NCBI GenBank assembly: GCA_938040325.1
Contig: CALHXW010000087.1
Coordinates: forward strand, 1-46,897
DNA length: 46,897 bases
Reading direction: 5' to 3'
Origin: an uncultured bacterium
GTDB lineage: Bacteria; Myxococcota_A; UBA9042; PHBI01
Under the pieces are notes generated by a model. It was not told where the DNA came from, did not search any database, and saw nothing but the letters and a program-made list of their open reading frames with translations. The stretch's first letter is position 1, and each line of letters starts with the position of its first letter. Position numbers and translations under genes: made by a program. This document shows, piece after piece, positions 1-9,162 of the stretch.

Positions 1-996
1 CGCAAGGATGGCCGGTCGGGACGTGACGAGGCTGCCAAGCGCGAAGAGCGCAAGGACGCGCCGAAGGATGGCGCGGTCAAGCATGAGGGCGGCGAGGGCG
101 ACAGCTCGGGCAAGAAGCGCCGTCGTCGTCGTAAGCGCGGCGGAGCGAACCGCAACAACGGCGGTCAGAACGGCGACAACAAGCCCAACAGCGACGGCGT
201 CGCGGCGAAGTCCAGCGATGGCGGCAACTCCAAGAGCGAGGGCGGCCGCAAGCCGGCCGCAACGAAGGGAGACGAGGTAAAGGCGGGCGGCACCAAGCCC
301 GCTGCGAAGGCCAGCGAGAAGAAGGCAGCCGACAAGCTGCCGCGCGCCGGTGGCGTCATCGATCTCCGCGGCGGCGGTGTCGTGGACTTGCGCGGTGGCG
401 GCGGAAAGAAGCCGTCGTCGCCGAAGCTGGTTGAGACCAAGGCCGCGAGCAAGACCGCGAAGCCGAAGAGCGACGCCGCGAAGGCTGTCAAAGCAAAGGC
501 AGAGCCCAAGGCGAAGACAGAGCCAAAGGCGAAGGCAGCGCCCAAGGCCGCGACTGCAGCGGCGGCTAAGGCGAAGCCGGCAGCAGAGGCGAAAGCGAAG
601 GCGCCCGCGAAGGCCAAAGCGAAGGCGCCTGCGGCCAAAGCGAAGGCCGAGGCCAAGGCGAATGCCGAGCCGAAGCCGAAAGCGAAGGCTTCTGCGGCCA
701 AGGCGCCGGCAGCCAGCGCAAAGGCGTCGGCGGCGAAGAAGCCGGCCGCGAAGAAGACGACTGCGGCAAAGGCCAAGGCGGTGGCGAAGAAGTCGACTGG
801 CGCTGCAGCGAAGAAGGCCGCCCCAGCGAAGAAGGCAGCAGCTAAGAAATCGCCGGCAAAGAAGGCCGCGACGAACGGAAAGACAGCTGCTAAGAAAGCC
901 GCCGCAACCGACAAGACCGCGGCAGCATCTGCAGCGAGCGTCTCTGAGCGTCTCGCGGCTCTTAAGGCAAAGCACACGACTGCCGCCAAGGAGTGA
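1..996 (+). CDS. Lys/Ala-rich basic protein, histone H1-like tail (5' partial)
   Basis: The reading frame is open from the first base, so the N-terminus lies outside the window. The visible 331 residues are low complexity. They hold an acidic/basic Gly-Lys region with a run of six basic residues ([11 protein letters not shown]), a tandem motif [16 protein letters not shown] near base 360, and then about 190 residues of Ala-Lys-Pro repeats ([19 protein letters not shown]) like eukaryotic H1 or bacterial histone-like tails. It ends in [17 protein letters not shown]. Such tails bind nucleic acid non-specifically, but the function of the whole protein cannot be read because any catalytic or folded domain is upstream. 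It stops 4 bases before serS, so the two are probably cotranscribed. The opposite strand is also open here, but only as a shadow of Ala codons. Confidence 0.75.
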   Translation, partial: RKDGRSGRDEAAKREERKDAPKDGAVKHEGGEGDSSGKKRRRRRKRGGANRNNGGQNGDNKPNSDGVAAKSSDGGNSKSEGGRKPAATKGDEVKAGGTKPAAKASEKKAADKLPRAGGVIDLRGGGVVDLRGGGGKKPSSPKLVETKAASKTAKPKSDAAKAVKAKAEPKAKTEPKAKAAPKAATAAAAKAKPAAEAKAKAPAKAKAKAPAAKAKAEAKANAEPKPKAKASAAKAPAASAKASAAKKPAAKKTTAAKAKAVAKKSTGAAAKKAAPAKKAAAKKSPAKKAATNGKTAAKKAAATDKTAAASAASVSERLAALKAKHTTAAKE

Positions 997-1000
997 GCGC

Positions 1001-2278
1001 ATGCTCGATCCGAAGCAAATCATCAACGATCTCGATGCCGCGCTTGAGCAGATGCGCAAGCGCGACCCAAACGCCTCGTTCGACGAGCTGCTGACGCTCC
1101 ATGAGAAGCGTCGGCAGCTAGTTGGCGAGCACAACGACCTGCGTCACAAGCAGCGAACGTTGTCGAAGGGCTTTGGTGACAAGGGACTCAGTGATGAGGA
1201 GCGGTCAACGCTGCGCGCCGAGCTGAAGGTCATGTCGGATGGCGTCAAAGACCTCGACGACGGCATCAAGGCCGTCGAGGTCGAGCTCAACGACTGGCTC
1301 ATGAACACGCCGAACCTGCCGGATCCATCGACGCCGGCCGGCCAGACGGAAGACGACAACGTCTTGATCCGCAGCTGGGGTACACCGCGCGAGCACGACT
1401 TCGAGGGTCAGGACCACGACGCGCTCGGCGAGGCGCTTGGAATCTTGGACTTTGACGCAGCTGCGCGCATCAGTGGCGCGCGCTTTGCGCTCTACCGGGG
1501 CCTGGGCGCGCGTCTTGAGCGGGCGCTGGCGTCCTTCATGCTCGACATGCACACCGACTCGCACGGCTACGAAGAAGTGCTGACCCCGTTCTTGGTGCGT
1601 CGTGAGGCCATGATCGGAACAGGTCAGCTGCCGAAGTTCGAAGACGACGCGTTTCGGACCGAGCCCGATGACATGTTTCTGATTCCGACGGCCGAGGTGT
1701 CGGTGACCAACATCCTGCGCGAGCAGATGCTGGCCGGCACCGACCTGCCGATCAAGTTCACGGCGTTTAGTCCGTGCTTTCGACGTGAGGCAGGTAGCTA
1801 CGGGCGTGACGTTCGTGGACTAACGCGGACCCATCAGTTCCAGAAAGTCGAGATGGTCCAGTTCACGCGCGAAGAGGACTCGGAGGCGGCCCACGAGGCG
1901 CTGACCGGCCACGCGGAGGCCATCCTACAAGCGCTGAACCTGCCCTACCGCGTGATGCAGCTCTGCGGTGGCGACTTAGGGTTTGGGGCGGCGAAGTGCT
2001 ACGACATCGAGGTGTGGTTGCCGGTACAGCAGTGCTGGCGCGAGATCTCGAGCTGCTCGAACTACCGAGACTTCCAAGCGCGCCGTGCTGACATCCGCTA
2101 TCGACCGGAGCCGGGCGCCAAGCCGCGCTTCGTGCACACGCTCAACGGCAGCGGCCTCGCCATTGGGCGCACGGTGATGGCGCTGATCGAGAACTACCAG
2201 ACCGCCGACGGCCGGTTGCTGATTCCCGACGCGCTCCAGCCGTACATGCGCGTTAGCGAGATCGCACCGAGCGCATAG
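1001..2278 (+). CDS. serS: Seryl-tRNA synthetase
   Basis: This 425-residue class II aminoacyl-tRNA synthetase charges tRNA-Ser (and tRNA-Sec where present) with serine in the cytoplasm. The N-terminal 110 residues form the expected antiparallel coiled-coil arm ([17 protein letters not shown], then [12 protein letters not shown]). Motif 2 is seen as [19 protein letters not shown] followed by [12 protein letters not shown], and motif 3 as [18 protein letters not shown] near the C-terminus. Length fits the family. The ATG at 1001 follows AAGGAG at 988-993 with good spacing. The frame stays open far upstream, but that part is a shadow of the basic-protein gene. Confidence 0.97.
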   Translation: MLDPKQIINDLDAALEQMRKRDPNASFDELLTLHEKRRQLVGEHNDLRHKQRTLSKGFGDKGLSDEERSTLRAELKVMSDGVKDLDDGIKAVEVELNDWLMNTPNLPDPSTPAGQTEDDNVLIRSWGTPREHDFEGQDHDALGEALGILDFDAAARISGARFALYRGLGARLERALASFMLDMHTDSHGYEEVLTPFLVRREAMIGTGQLPKFEDDAFRTEPDDMFLIPTAEVSVTNILREQMLAGTDLPIKFTAFSPCFRREAGSYGRDVRGLTRTHQFQKVEMVQFTREEDSEAAHEALTGHAEAILQALNLPYRVMQLCGGDLGFGAAKCYDIEVWLPVQQCWREISSCSNYRDFQARRADIRYRPEPGAKPRFVHTLNGSGLAIGRTVMALIENYQTADGRLLIPDALQPYMRVSEIAPSA

Positions 2279-2283
2279 ACCAC

Positions 2284-3312
2284 GTGGCCGAACCACCCCA
2301 AGGGCGTTCGGCCGGCCAGCCCAGCGGATACCTGTTAGCCGCGCACGTCGTGATAGGCGTGTCGCTGTTGACGCTGCTTGGCTTTCACAGCCCGCGCAGC
2401 TCGTGGCTTTGGGTCGAGTGTTGGGTCGTTGCGATGGCGCTACCCTGGCTCGGGGATGTTGCCGTCCGTTACCGCGGCGGCGCGCTTGGTCTGCCGGCCG
2501 GAGTGATACGGCTCATCCACGTCGGTTCGATCTTGCTTCACCTTGCGGCCGTGGTGCTTGTCGCTGCGGCTTTGTTGGGCATAGCCGACCGTCACGCGAT
2601 GCTCTGGTTGCTGCTCTTTGCGGCCTCTTCGCTCTACGCAGGTGTTCTGTTGTTCAGTCTCCTGAACATGCCACGGCCGATTGGCGAGCGGGTGGCCGAC
2701 TGGTTACTCATCGCGAGTTGGGCCGTTGTCGCGTGGTCGGCAGCTCCCACGTTCGCTGATGCTGCGGTGTCGCTGCATGCTGGGCATCTCCACGCCGTCG
2801 AGCCAGCGCTCAACGAGCCAGATCTTCGTCGGGCTACGAGCGCTGTGGCGATGCTTGTACTGCTCAGCGAGCTCGTGCGCTGCGCGCTACCGAGCCAACC
2901 TTCACGCCTTAACAAGGTCTTCGCTGCTGCAGGAGGGCTAGCGTTTGTTGCCTACTTCGCCTCCCCGCATCTCGGGTTGGCGATAGACATTCACTGGCAT
3001 GACACTTACCTCGTTGTCGCTGCAGGACAGGTTTTGGCCGTCCCTCTCATCACATTGATGGTCCTTAGGTTAGCCGCACCATCCGTTCCGACGACGTGGG
3101 ACATCGCCCTCGTGGGACTCAACCTTGTCGTCCTCGTCACCTACATTGCAGCAACCGCGCATACTGACGTCGCCAACAGGGGCCTGCCACTTCGCGTGGT
3201 CGACCTGTTGCCGTACGGGTCTTCGAACGTCCAAACGGACGTCTTCGGATGGTGTTGGCTTGGCTGTCTGCTCCTCACAGCCATGATCTGGACGCGCCGG
3301 CGCCGAGCGTGA
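2284..3312 (+). CDS. Polytopic membrane protein with a cytochrome-oxidase-I-like HDTY motif
   Basis: The 342-residue protein has about nine or ten hydrophobic helices and almost no soluble domain. I do not recognise a close family. One helix reads DIHWHDTYLVVAAGQVL. This resembles the loop-helix X signature of heme-copper oxidase subunit I (typically HDTYYVVAHFHYV), but the two heme-ligand histidines of that signature are replaced by AAGQ. It therefore cannot be a normal terminal oxidase, and may be a degenerate or repurposed relative. The start is a GTG 5 bases after the serS stop, which suggests translation in the same transcript. Function is unknown, and the oxidase resemblance is my inference from one short motif. 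Confidence 0.75.
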   Translation: MAEPPQGRSAGQPSGYLLAAHVVIGVSLLTLLGFHSPRSSWLWVECWVVAMALPWLGDVAVRYRGGALGLPAGVIRLIHVGSILLHLAAVVLVAAALLGIADRHAMLWLLLFAASSLYAGVLLFSLLNMPRPIGERVADWLLIASWAVVAWSAAPTFADAAVSLHAGHLHAVEPALNEPDLRRATSAVAMLVLLSELVRCALPSQPSRLNKVFAAAGGLAFVAYFASPHLGLAIDIHWHDTYLVVAAGQVLAVPLITLMVLRLAAPSVPTTWDIALVGLNLVVLVTYIAATAHTDVANRGLPLRVVDLLPYGSSNVQTDVFGWCWLGCLLLTAMIWTRRRRA

Positions 3313-3412
3313 GCGGAGTCGGGCGGACCCGAATCCATGCCTCGACACACGAATGCTTGCTGACGCCTAGCCTCGTCCGTATCCTCGCCGCCCTTCACAG
3401 GAGCGCGTGACG

Positions 3413-4387
3413 ATGACAGCCCCCGAGACCCCCAAGACCTACCTGTCCGGCGTCCAGCCTTCGGGTGACCTGCACTTGGGCAACTACTTCGGTGCGATCC
3501 GCCAGCACATCGCCGCTCAGGACAACGCCTACTACTTCATCGCCGACTACCATGCGCTGACGACCCAGCGCGACCCGCAGCAGGTGCGCGATAACGTCTA
3601 CGACATCGCAGCGACCTACCTCGCGTTGGGCCTCGACCCCGACCGCGCCGTGATGTGGGCTCAGTCCGACGTCCCAGAAGTGACCGAGCTGGCGTGGCTG
3701 CTTGCGTGCGTCACAGGTAAGGGCATGCTCGACCGTGCGACCTCCTACAAAGACAAGGAGGCGAAGGGGCTGACCGCGTCTGTCGGCCTCTACACCTACC
3801 CTGTGCTGATGGCCGCGGACATCCTCGCGTTTGATGCCGACATCGTCCCGGTGGGCAGCGACCAGGTGCAGCACGTCGAGATGGCGCGCGACATGGCGAA
3901 GTCGTTTAACAGCGCCTATGGAGAGGTCTTCAAGCTTCCCAAGTTCGAGCTTGGCGTGCCGGTGCCTGTGCCTGGCATTGACGGCGACAAGATGTCGAAG
4001 AGCTACGGCAACGCCATCCCCATCATCGCCCCGTCCAAGAAGCTGCGAAAGCGGGTGATGAAGATCACGACCGACTCTACGCCGCTCGAAGAAGCCAAAG
4101 ACCCGACCGGCTGCACGGTCGTCGAGCTCTACAAGCTCATGGCCACGAGCGACGAGGTCGCGGCGCTTGAGCTGAGCTACCGAACGCCCGGCTTTGGCTA
4201 CGGCGAGGCGAAGCAGGTGCTCTTTGAGAAGCTCGAGGAGGTCTTCGGGGCAGCTCGCGCCGAGCGTGAGCGTCTCGACAAGGACCCCGCTCACGTCTAC
4301 GCCATGCTGAAACAGGGCGCAGACCGGGCTCGCCCGGTCGCTCGCGCTGTCCTCAACCGCGCGCGCAAAGCCTGCGGCATCGACTGA
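3413..4387 (+). CDS. trpS: Tryptophanyl-tRNA synthetase
   Basis: This 324-residue class I aminoacyl-tRNA synthetase attaches tryptophan to tRNA-Trp. The HIGH-type signature appears as PSGDLHLGNYFGA near the N-terminus, and the KMSKS loop as DGDKMSKSYGN at about residue 195. Both are intact, and the length matches bacterial TrpS. A GTG at 3407 is in frame but lies only 3 bases from the CAGGAG ribosome site (3398-3403). The ATG at 3413 has a 9-base spacing and is preferred. It is monocistronic as far as can be seen and converges on the lipoprotein gene on the minus strand. Confidence 0.97.
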   Translation: MTAPETPKTYLSGVQPSGDLHLGNYFGAIRQHIAAQDNAYYFIADYHALTTQRDPQQVRDNVYDIAATYLALGLDPDRAVMWAQSDVPEVTELAWLLACVTGKGMLDRATSYKDKEAKGLTASVGLYTYPVLMAADILAFDADIVPVGSDQVQHVEMARDMAKSFNSAYGEVFKLPKFELGVPVPVPGIDGDKMSKSYGNAIPIIAPSKKLRKRVMKITTDSTPLEEAKDPTGCTVVELYKLMATSDEVAALELSYRTPGFGYGEAKQVLFEKLEEVFGAARAERERLDKDPAHVYAMLKQGADRARPVARAVLNRARKACGID

Positions 4388-4422
4388 GAAGCGCAGCGAC
4401 GGAGAGGGCAGCACTTAGCGCG

Positions 4423-5052
4423 TCAGGGTGTTGCCTTGCTCGGGAAGCTGCTGCAGTCGACGTCTGCGCCGACGCGCACGTACGTGAACTCCAGGGACTC
4501 AACGTTGTCTTGAGCCGCGAGCCGTACGTGGTAGCTGTCGGGGCCCTTGCGCGTGTACGTGATGATCGCGGGGAACTGATTGTCAGCCGTGAGCCGAACC
4601 GTGCCGGGCTTCGAGGGCTGCGCTTTGAACTTCACGACCCGGTCATCGGGCGTGACGATGTAGGTCAGTCCCTCTTTGCTCGCGAGGAAACGCATGCCTT
4701 CCTGGTACGTCTTGCCACCGACCGGCACGTAAGCACCCGTGCCCAGCATGGTGCCGCCCGCGGGCTTCAGCCAGTGCTCAAAGAAGCAGCCATCTTCTTT
4801 GGTGTTGGCCACCCAGCGTCCCACGAGCCACCCGATGTCGTCGATATCGCTCGGCGCAGTGAGTGGCGCATTGACGCCGGCTGGCGTGGCGGTGGGACTG
4901 GTCGCGGCTGTCGCGGTTGACGGCGAGACGCCTGGCTTCGACGATGCGCCCGCCGGCTTGGACGTCGTTGCCTTGCCCGAGCAGCCCGCCACGGCGAGGC
5001 TCAGCGCGGCCAGTGCGAGCAAGCGAAGGGCGCGTGAGACGGTCTTGCTCAC
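4423..5052 (-). CDS. Lipoprotein with DUF6265-type domain
   Basis: The 209-residue protein starts with VSKTVSRALRLLALAALSLAVAGC, a clear lipoprotein signal with the acylated cysteine at about residue 24. An Ala/Thr/Pro/Ser-rich linker of about 45 residues follows, then a domain starting IDDIGWLVGRWV that continues as a beta-rich fold (HWLKPAGGTMLGTGAYVPVG). This is the pattern of DUF6265, a small calycin-like domain of unknown role. The start is a GTG that overlaps the stop of the upstream gene (GTGA at 5049-5052), so translation is coupled. The longer open frame upstream is Arg-rich shadow and was discarded. Confidence 0.8.
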   Translation of the reverse strand: MSKTVSRALRLLALAALSLAVAGCSGKATTSKPAGASSKPGVSPSTATAATSPTATPAGVNAPLTAPSDIDDIGWLVGRWVANTKEDGCFFEHWLKPAGGTMLGTGAYVPVGGKTYQEGMRFLASKEGLTYIVTPDDRVVKFKAQPSKPGTVRLTADNQFPAIITYTRKGPDSYHVRLAAQDNVESLEFTYVRVGADVDCSSFPSKATP

Positions 5053-6395
5053 GGTGCGCACCCGTTGGGATCGACCTGCTCTTGGACGTGGACTGCGGGC
5101 GCATGAAACGACAGCCCCGCGCTGTAGCCGTCTTCGATGGCGTCGTCGAGCGCGCAGTCTTCGCCACTGATGAAGCCATCGACGCAGTCGCCATCGTTGC
5201 AGCAACCAACGATGGTGACGGCGTCAACGATGCAGGGCGCCTGAGTGCCCGCGAGCGTGAACTGGATCCAGTCAGCACCAGCGCCGTCGATGTCCTGGTC
5301 AATGTGCCCGGCGAAGGCCAAGACCGCGTGCAGAGCGGTCGGGCAGCCGGGCAAGAGCGCGCTCGTGTCGATGCCATAGAGGAGCTCGGCCTTGAGGATG
5401 CCGCCCAGTCGCCCGTCATCGAGCCCCCGCAGCTGGCCCGTGTCGTCGAGGCTTAGGGTCGCCTCGATGTGGCCGCGCTGCACGTCCAGGTCACCCAGCA
5501 CGCCCGTTGGGATGACCAAACCTTCGACCGAAGCAAAGAGCAGCGGACCTTCCGGCTGACCCTCCGCGAAGGGCTCAGGGAAGATTCCGTTTGCAGGGAA
5601 CGTGGTGTCGGTCACCTGCACTGGCGCGATGCAGCCTGGAAACGCTGTCGCATCGCCAAAGATCGGATGGGGATCTGCGTCTGTCTCAAGTGGGCTGACC
5701 CACGGCACCGGCGAGGGGCTCTCTGGGCAGCTGGGATCGACGCCTGGGTGGAAGGTGAGTGTGGGCTCGCTCGCGTCCGTCAGGTCGGGCGCGTTGGTGA
5801 TGGTCACGAGCTGGATCGCGTTGCCGCTGTTGAGCGTGCCCTGGATGTAGGGGTTGAGCACCTGCGCGACCAACGGGTTGGCGCCAATCGCGTTGTCGAT
5901 GCCGGTGTAGATGTTGTCGTCGCCATCAGCGTTGTCGAGATCGAAGCCGATGCTGCCGTCAACCGCCAGCGACCCAAGAACGACGGTCGGCTCGCGCACG
6001 CAGCCAGCGGTACAGCCGTCACCCGCGCAGTCGTTGCCGTCGTCGCAGGCCTCGTCTGCCTCGATGAAGAGGTTGCCGCAAACCGACGGCGGCGTGGTGT
6101 CTAGGGACATCGTGTCGAACACGGCCGTGTCTGGCGCGGCCGTGTCCCCGGCCGTCAAGGTGTCGTGGTCGGCGGTGTCTGCCGCCTCAAGCGTGTCGCC
6201 GACCGTTACGTCCTCGGCGACGTCCGGCGAGCCGGTGTCGCCCGGTTCGTCAGTGTCGACCGCGGTCGTGTCGACCTGCCCGGTGCTTGCTCCGTCGTCG
6301 TCACCACAGGCGACGATCATCAACGCCGTCACCGCGAGCAAGCTCAATGATGTGGGTGTGCGCAGTCGGATAGGGCGAAAGATGAGCGTGTGCAT
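5049..6395 (-). CDS. Asp/Thr-rich lipoprotein with DUF4215-type cysteine motif
   Basis: The 448-residue protein has a lipoprotein signal ending LMIVAC (Cys at about 30). About 65 residues rich in Asp and Thr (VDTTAVDTDEPGDTG style) follow, which is typical of the flexible surface linkers of this bacterial group. Next comes CGNLFIEADEACDDGNDCAG, continuing GDGCTAGC, which matches the DUF4215 / Myxococcus cysteine-rich motif. The rest (about 300 residues) is not recognised; it ends with several cysteines (VGCCNDGDCVDGF). The ATG at 6395 follows AGAGGAG and fits the signal peptide better than the ATG 36 codons upstream. It is the first gene of a two-gene unit with the DUF6265-type lipoprotein. 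Confidence 0.82.
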   Translation of the reverse strand: MHTLIFRPIRLRTPTSLSLLAVTALMIVACGDDDGASTGQVDTTAVDTDEPGDTGSPDVAEDVTVGDTLEAADTADHDTLTAGDTAAPDTAVFDTMSLDTTPPSVCGNLFIEADEACDDGNDCAGDGCTAGCVREPTVVLGSLAVDGSIGFDLDNADGDDNIYTGIDNAIGANPLVAQVLNPYIQGTLNSGNAIQLVTITNAPDLTDASEPTLTFHPGVDPSCPESPSPVPWVSPLETDADPHPIFGDATAFPGCIAPVQVTDTTFPANGIFPEPFAEGQPEGPLLFASVEGLVIPTGVLGDLDVQRGHIEATLSLDDTGQLRGLDDGRLGGILKAELLYGIDTSALLPGCPTALHAVLAFAGHIDQDIDGAGADWIQFTLAGTQAPCIVDAVTIVGCCNDGDCVDGFISGEDCALDDAIEDGYSAGLSFHAPAVHVQEQVDPNGCAP

Positions 6396-6541
6396 TGTCG
6401 TCTCCTCTGGCGTCAGTCTACTACGCGCCGAGCGTCGGAATCGAGGTCCGCAAGGCGGGGTGTCGACCGCTCGACGATTGACTGCCTGCGTAGCGGCATG
6501 CAAGGGAAAGCGCCGATGGTGTGGACGTCGAGGAGGCTGAG

Positions 6542-7489
6542 ATGTGGAGACTTCAGAGTCAACAACAGGTTGGAGTTGGTGCGGCGCTCTTTGCGCATCA
6601 ACGCGTTGCGCGTGTCCTAAGCCTTATTGCCGTTGGCGCGTGGTTCTGCATGAGCCTGGCCGGCTGCAAAGATGACGCGCCGGCATCACCGGCTGCGGCA
6701 CCCTCTAGCGCGTCGACACCGCCGAAGACGGCCGCCGTCTCACCTGCGGCGCCGGCTGCGAAGCCCACCGCTAGCCCAAAGCCCACGCCCTCGACCGCTG
6801 ACTCCCACCGAAAGCTCGTCAACGCCTTCGCGGCAGCGATGGCCTCCGGCGACATGGCGGCCTTCGCGCCGCTGCTGCCCACGGAAGCGGACTTCGTCGA
6901 GGCGTTCTCAACGTCGACTCAGCCGGTACCCGCGGAGCTGCCGGTGGTCATCAAGAAGCTGCGCGCGCGCATCAACAAGCGCATCGAGGCAACACTGACC
7001 GAGAGCAACGAGGCGGGCATCGACTGGCGGTTGCTGAAGCTTGGAGAGCTCGCCGCCGTGGACCGCGACGACAAGGGGGTGCCGCTGGTGACAGTGACGG
7101 CGCCCTTTAGCGCTCCAGACAGCGAGCACACCCACGAGGTCATCCTCCGCACGGTGAACCTAAAGCGCGGTCTCGTGTTGGCGCAGGCTCCGAGCTTCAA
7201 GCTGGGCGGTGAGAGCCCCTTTGCGATGATGAACGACATCGTCGCGTTGATGGAAAAGAACATCCACGACGTCGATAAAGCTGGCGCCGCCGTCGAAGCC
7301 TACATTCTGGCCAACCAAGGTCGCCTAGCCGCCATGAAAGCCAAGGTCGCCAACATCGAAGCGAACAAGGAAGCTTACGCAGCGGAGCTCACGGGACTGA
7401 CAGAGCGCATGCGAAAGGTCGCAAAGGCCAACCCGAAGATCGTCACCGACGACCGCATCCGCAACGCGCTGTCGCAGTTCAAGCCGTAG
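6542..7489 (+). CDS. Lipoprotein, paralogue of the lipoprotein at 9256-10323
   Basis: The 315-residue lipoprotein has its acylation site in the sequence FCMSLAGCKDD (Cys at about 42). An Ala/Pro/Ser/Thr-rich linker follows, then an alpha/beta domain starting HRKLVNAFAAAMASGDMAAF. The C-terminal about 90 residues are helical (ALMEKNIHDVDKAGAAVEAY onward). The arrangement parallels the minus-strand lipoprotein at 9256: an acidic TEADF/TEADL motif, an RxxLxKxxxR-type helix, a strand RTVNLKRGLVL/AARIDRGLVFV, then helix pairs. No enzymatic motif is visible. The ATG at 6542 has AGGAGG at 6531-6536; a GTG at 6521 in frame has no ribosome site. Confidence 0.8.
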   Translation: MWRLQSQQQVGVGAALFAHQRVARVLSLIAVGAWFCMSLAGCKDDAPASPAAAPSSASTPPKTAAVSPAAPAAKPTASPKPTPSTADSHRKLVNAFAAAMASGDMAAFAPLLPTEADFVEAFSTSTQPVPAELPVVIKKLRARINKRIEATLTESNEAGIDWRLLKLGELAAVDRDDKGVPLVTVTAPFSAPDSEHTHEVILRTVNLKRGLVLAQAPSFKLGGESPFAMMNDIVALMEKNIHDVDKAGAAVEAYILANQGRLAAMKAKVANIEANKEAYAAELTGLTERMRKVAKANPKIVTDDRIRNALSQFKP

Positions 7490-7564
7490 TTTCGGCTCTG
7501 GCCGCGTGGCGGCAGCGTCGCTAACGCGCCGCCATTCGTGGGGTTCTCGCGGCAAACCTGGGGG

Positions 7565-7601
7565 TTGACGTTGCGCCTAGGCGTGGTAATGACACGTCAT
7601 T
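7565..7601 (+). promoter_or_regulatory. Promoter with overlapping TetR-type operator
   Basis: A -35-like TTGACG (7565-7570) is followed after 16 bases by TAATGA (7587-7592). A perfect inverted repeat AATGAC-AC-GTCATT (7588-7601) covers the -10 and start region. TetR-family repressors usually bind such short palindromes, and the operon downstream ends in a tetR gene, so autoregulation is the simplest reading. The assignment is inferred from position and symmetry only. Confidence 0.45.
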
Positions 7602-7619
7602 GCCGAAATGGGGAAGCCA

Positions 7620-8477
7620 ATGACGAGCTGCGCGCAGACGATGAGAAGCACCGTAACCCGTTGGGGCCGGGTTGGTCTGTTCATTGCCGTCATCGGCCTC
7701 ATGCTCGCTGGCTGCGGCAACGACACCGGCGACGCGGGTCTCACGCAGCAGGGCCAGACGAGTCTCGCAGGCATCCCGGCGACGTTCGCCCCGTACGGAA
7801 CGCTGTCGGAAGCCGAGGACGCTGTCCGAGAGGCCGTCGAGGCTGGCTGTCGAAGATTCTTCAACGACTGCAAGTATCTATGCGACTCGCCGTTCGTTAC
7901 ATGTCCCGCAACGATGTCGGACTGCATCACCGACAATATCCGCAACTACACGGAAGACTATGACTTTCCGTACGCCAGCGCCGAGCTCGGTCGTGTCTGC
8001 GCTGCCCAGGTCCGTGTCGCTAGCTGTGACGACATCCCCCCCGACTCGCTCGAGTGCGACGATGTGGTCGTCGAAGGGTGTCCCGAAGACCCGGACGGCG
8101 TGGCGAACTACAGCTGGGCAAGCCCGCGGCCGGTGACCCTCGGCCAGCCGGTCAGCTTGGAACTCTGCGACGGCGTGCACGAGTGGCACAGCTTCAGCGC
8201 GTCGTCAGGCCAGGTCCTGGAGCTGGACGGAACCCAAGATGGCACCGACTACCGGATCACGCTCTTCAAACTCACCGACAACGCGGCGGGTCAGGCATTT
8301 CTTATTGAGCTTGGAGAGTGGGACGAAGGTGACATGCCCGTGTTGTGGGAGCTGACCTCAGATGGGCCGCATCTCCTTGAGGTCCGCGGTATCTTCGAGC
8401 CCCGCGTCCGCATGGAGCTGACGGTGGACCTGAGCGGCGGGGTCACCGAGGTCCCGCCGGCCCCTGAGGAGCGCTGA
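7620..8477 (+). CDS. Cysteine-containing lipoprotein, unknown function
   Basis: The 285-residue protein has a lipoprotein signal ending GLMLAGC, preceded by Arg residues (STVTRWGRVG). The mature part has a Cys-rich helical segment (CRRFFNDCKYLCDSPFVTCP) and a second cluster CDDIPPDSLECDDVVVEGCP. A beta-rich C-terminal half follows, resembling a small jelly-roll or pre-peptidase-like domain (EWHSFSASSGQVLELDGTQD). No catalytic site is recognised. The ATG at 7620 lies about 20 bases after the likely transcription start; an ATG at 7608 would leave almost no leader, and a third ATG at 7641 would also give a good signal peptide. The gene ends one base before the tetR start, so the two form an operon. 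Confidence 0.78.
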   Translation: MTSCAQTMRSTVTRWGRVGLFIAVIGLMLAGCGNDTGDAGLTQQGQTSLAGIPATFAPYGTLSEAEDAVREAVEAGCRRFFNDCKYLCDSPFVTCPATMSDCITDNIRNYTEDYDFPYASAELGRVCAAQVRVASCDDIPPDSLECDDVVVEGCPEDPDGVANYSWASPRPVTLGQPVSLELCDGVHEWHSFSASSGQVLELDGTQDGTDYRITLFKLTDNAAGQAFLIELGEWDEGDMPVLWELTSDGPHLLEVRGIFEPRVRMELTVDLSGGVTEVPPAPEER

Positions 8478-8478
8478 G

Positions 8479-9129
8479 GTGCCGCGCACGAAGAGTGCCG
8501 AGACCCGTGCGCGCATTCTGAAGGCGGCCACCCGCCGCTTCGGCGAGACGGGCTACCACGCAACGAGCATCGGCGATCTCGCGACCGACCTCGGGATGGG
8601 ACACGGGACCTTCTATCGCTACTTCAAGAACAAGCGTGAGATCTTCCAGGTCATTGTCGATGACGTTCCAAAGCGGCTGAGGTCGCTGCTGATGACGGAG
8701 CGTCCAGACGCAGCGGACTCACTCGAGGCCTACCGTGCGCAGGTCGGCCGGATCGCGCGCCGGGTGTTCGAGCTACTCGGCGACGGGCCTGACGAGCTCG
8801 CTGACGTCGCCCACATCATCTTCGTTGAGGCGTACGGGGTCGACGCCGAGCTCCGTGGACACGTTGAGCGTGGCCTTGCGCTGCTCGCTACCATGACGGC
8901 CGCCTATCTCGACAACGGGGTTGAACGCGGCTTTTTGCGTCGCGATCTCGACGTCGCTGTCACGGCTAGCGCGATCAACGGCATGGTGATCGCCGGCGTA
9001 CGCTCGCTCGCCCGCTCCGGTCGAGACGGGGACGCCGAGCAGCTCCTCACGAGCTGGAGCTCAGCGGTCACACGCCTGATGTTTGACGGCATTGGACGAC
9101 CAGACAGTGCGGCCACACCGGGGCGTTGA
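8479..9129 (+). CDS. TetR/AcrR-family transcriptional regulator
   Basis: The 216-residue DNA-binding repressor has the N-terminal helix-turn-helix in canonical form: RARILKAATRRFGETGYHAT, then SIGDLATDLGMGHGTFYRYF with the typical TFYRYFKNK recognition helix (about residues 28-52). The C-terminal about 150 residues are the helical ligand-binding and dimer domain, which is variable and gives no clue to the inducer. The start is GTG at 8479, directly after the upstream stop, with GAGGAG just before. It probably represses its own operon through the inverted repeat at 7588-7601. Confidence 0.93.
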   Translation: MPRTKSAETRARILKAATRRFGETGYHATSIGDLATDLGMGHGTFYRYFKNKREIFQVIVDDVPKRLRSLLMTERPDAADSLEAYRAQVGRIARRVFELLGDGPDELADVAHIIFVEAYGVDAELRGHVERGLALLATMTAAYLDNGVERGFLRRDLDVAVTASAINGMVIAGVRSLARSGRDGDAEQLLTSWSSAVTRLMFDGIGRPDSAATPGR

Positions 9130-9138
9130 CGCGCGAAA

Positions 9139-9162
9139 GCCCGAGCGCATATGCGCCCGGGC
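9139..9162. terminator. Hairpin between convergent genes
   Basis: Two 12-base arms (GCCCGAGCGCAT / ATGCGCCCGGGC) form an inverted repeat with one mismatch and no unpaired loop base beyond the centre. It sits between the tetR stop and the convergent minus-strand lipoprotein. There is no T-run on either side, so any terminator function would be bidirectional and non-canonical. Confidence 0.35.

Noticed and set aside
165..989. 274-codon minus-strand frame rich in Ala, Phe and Val
   Set aside because: It is the mirror of the Lys/Ala codons of the basic protein on the plus strand; composition is repetitive and there is no ribosome site or domain.
3395..4414. 339-codon minus-strand frame opposite trpS
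   Set aside because: Shadow of trpS: no family motif, His/Arg/Val composition typical of antisense GC-rich frames.
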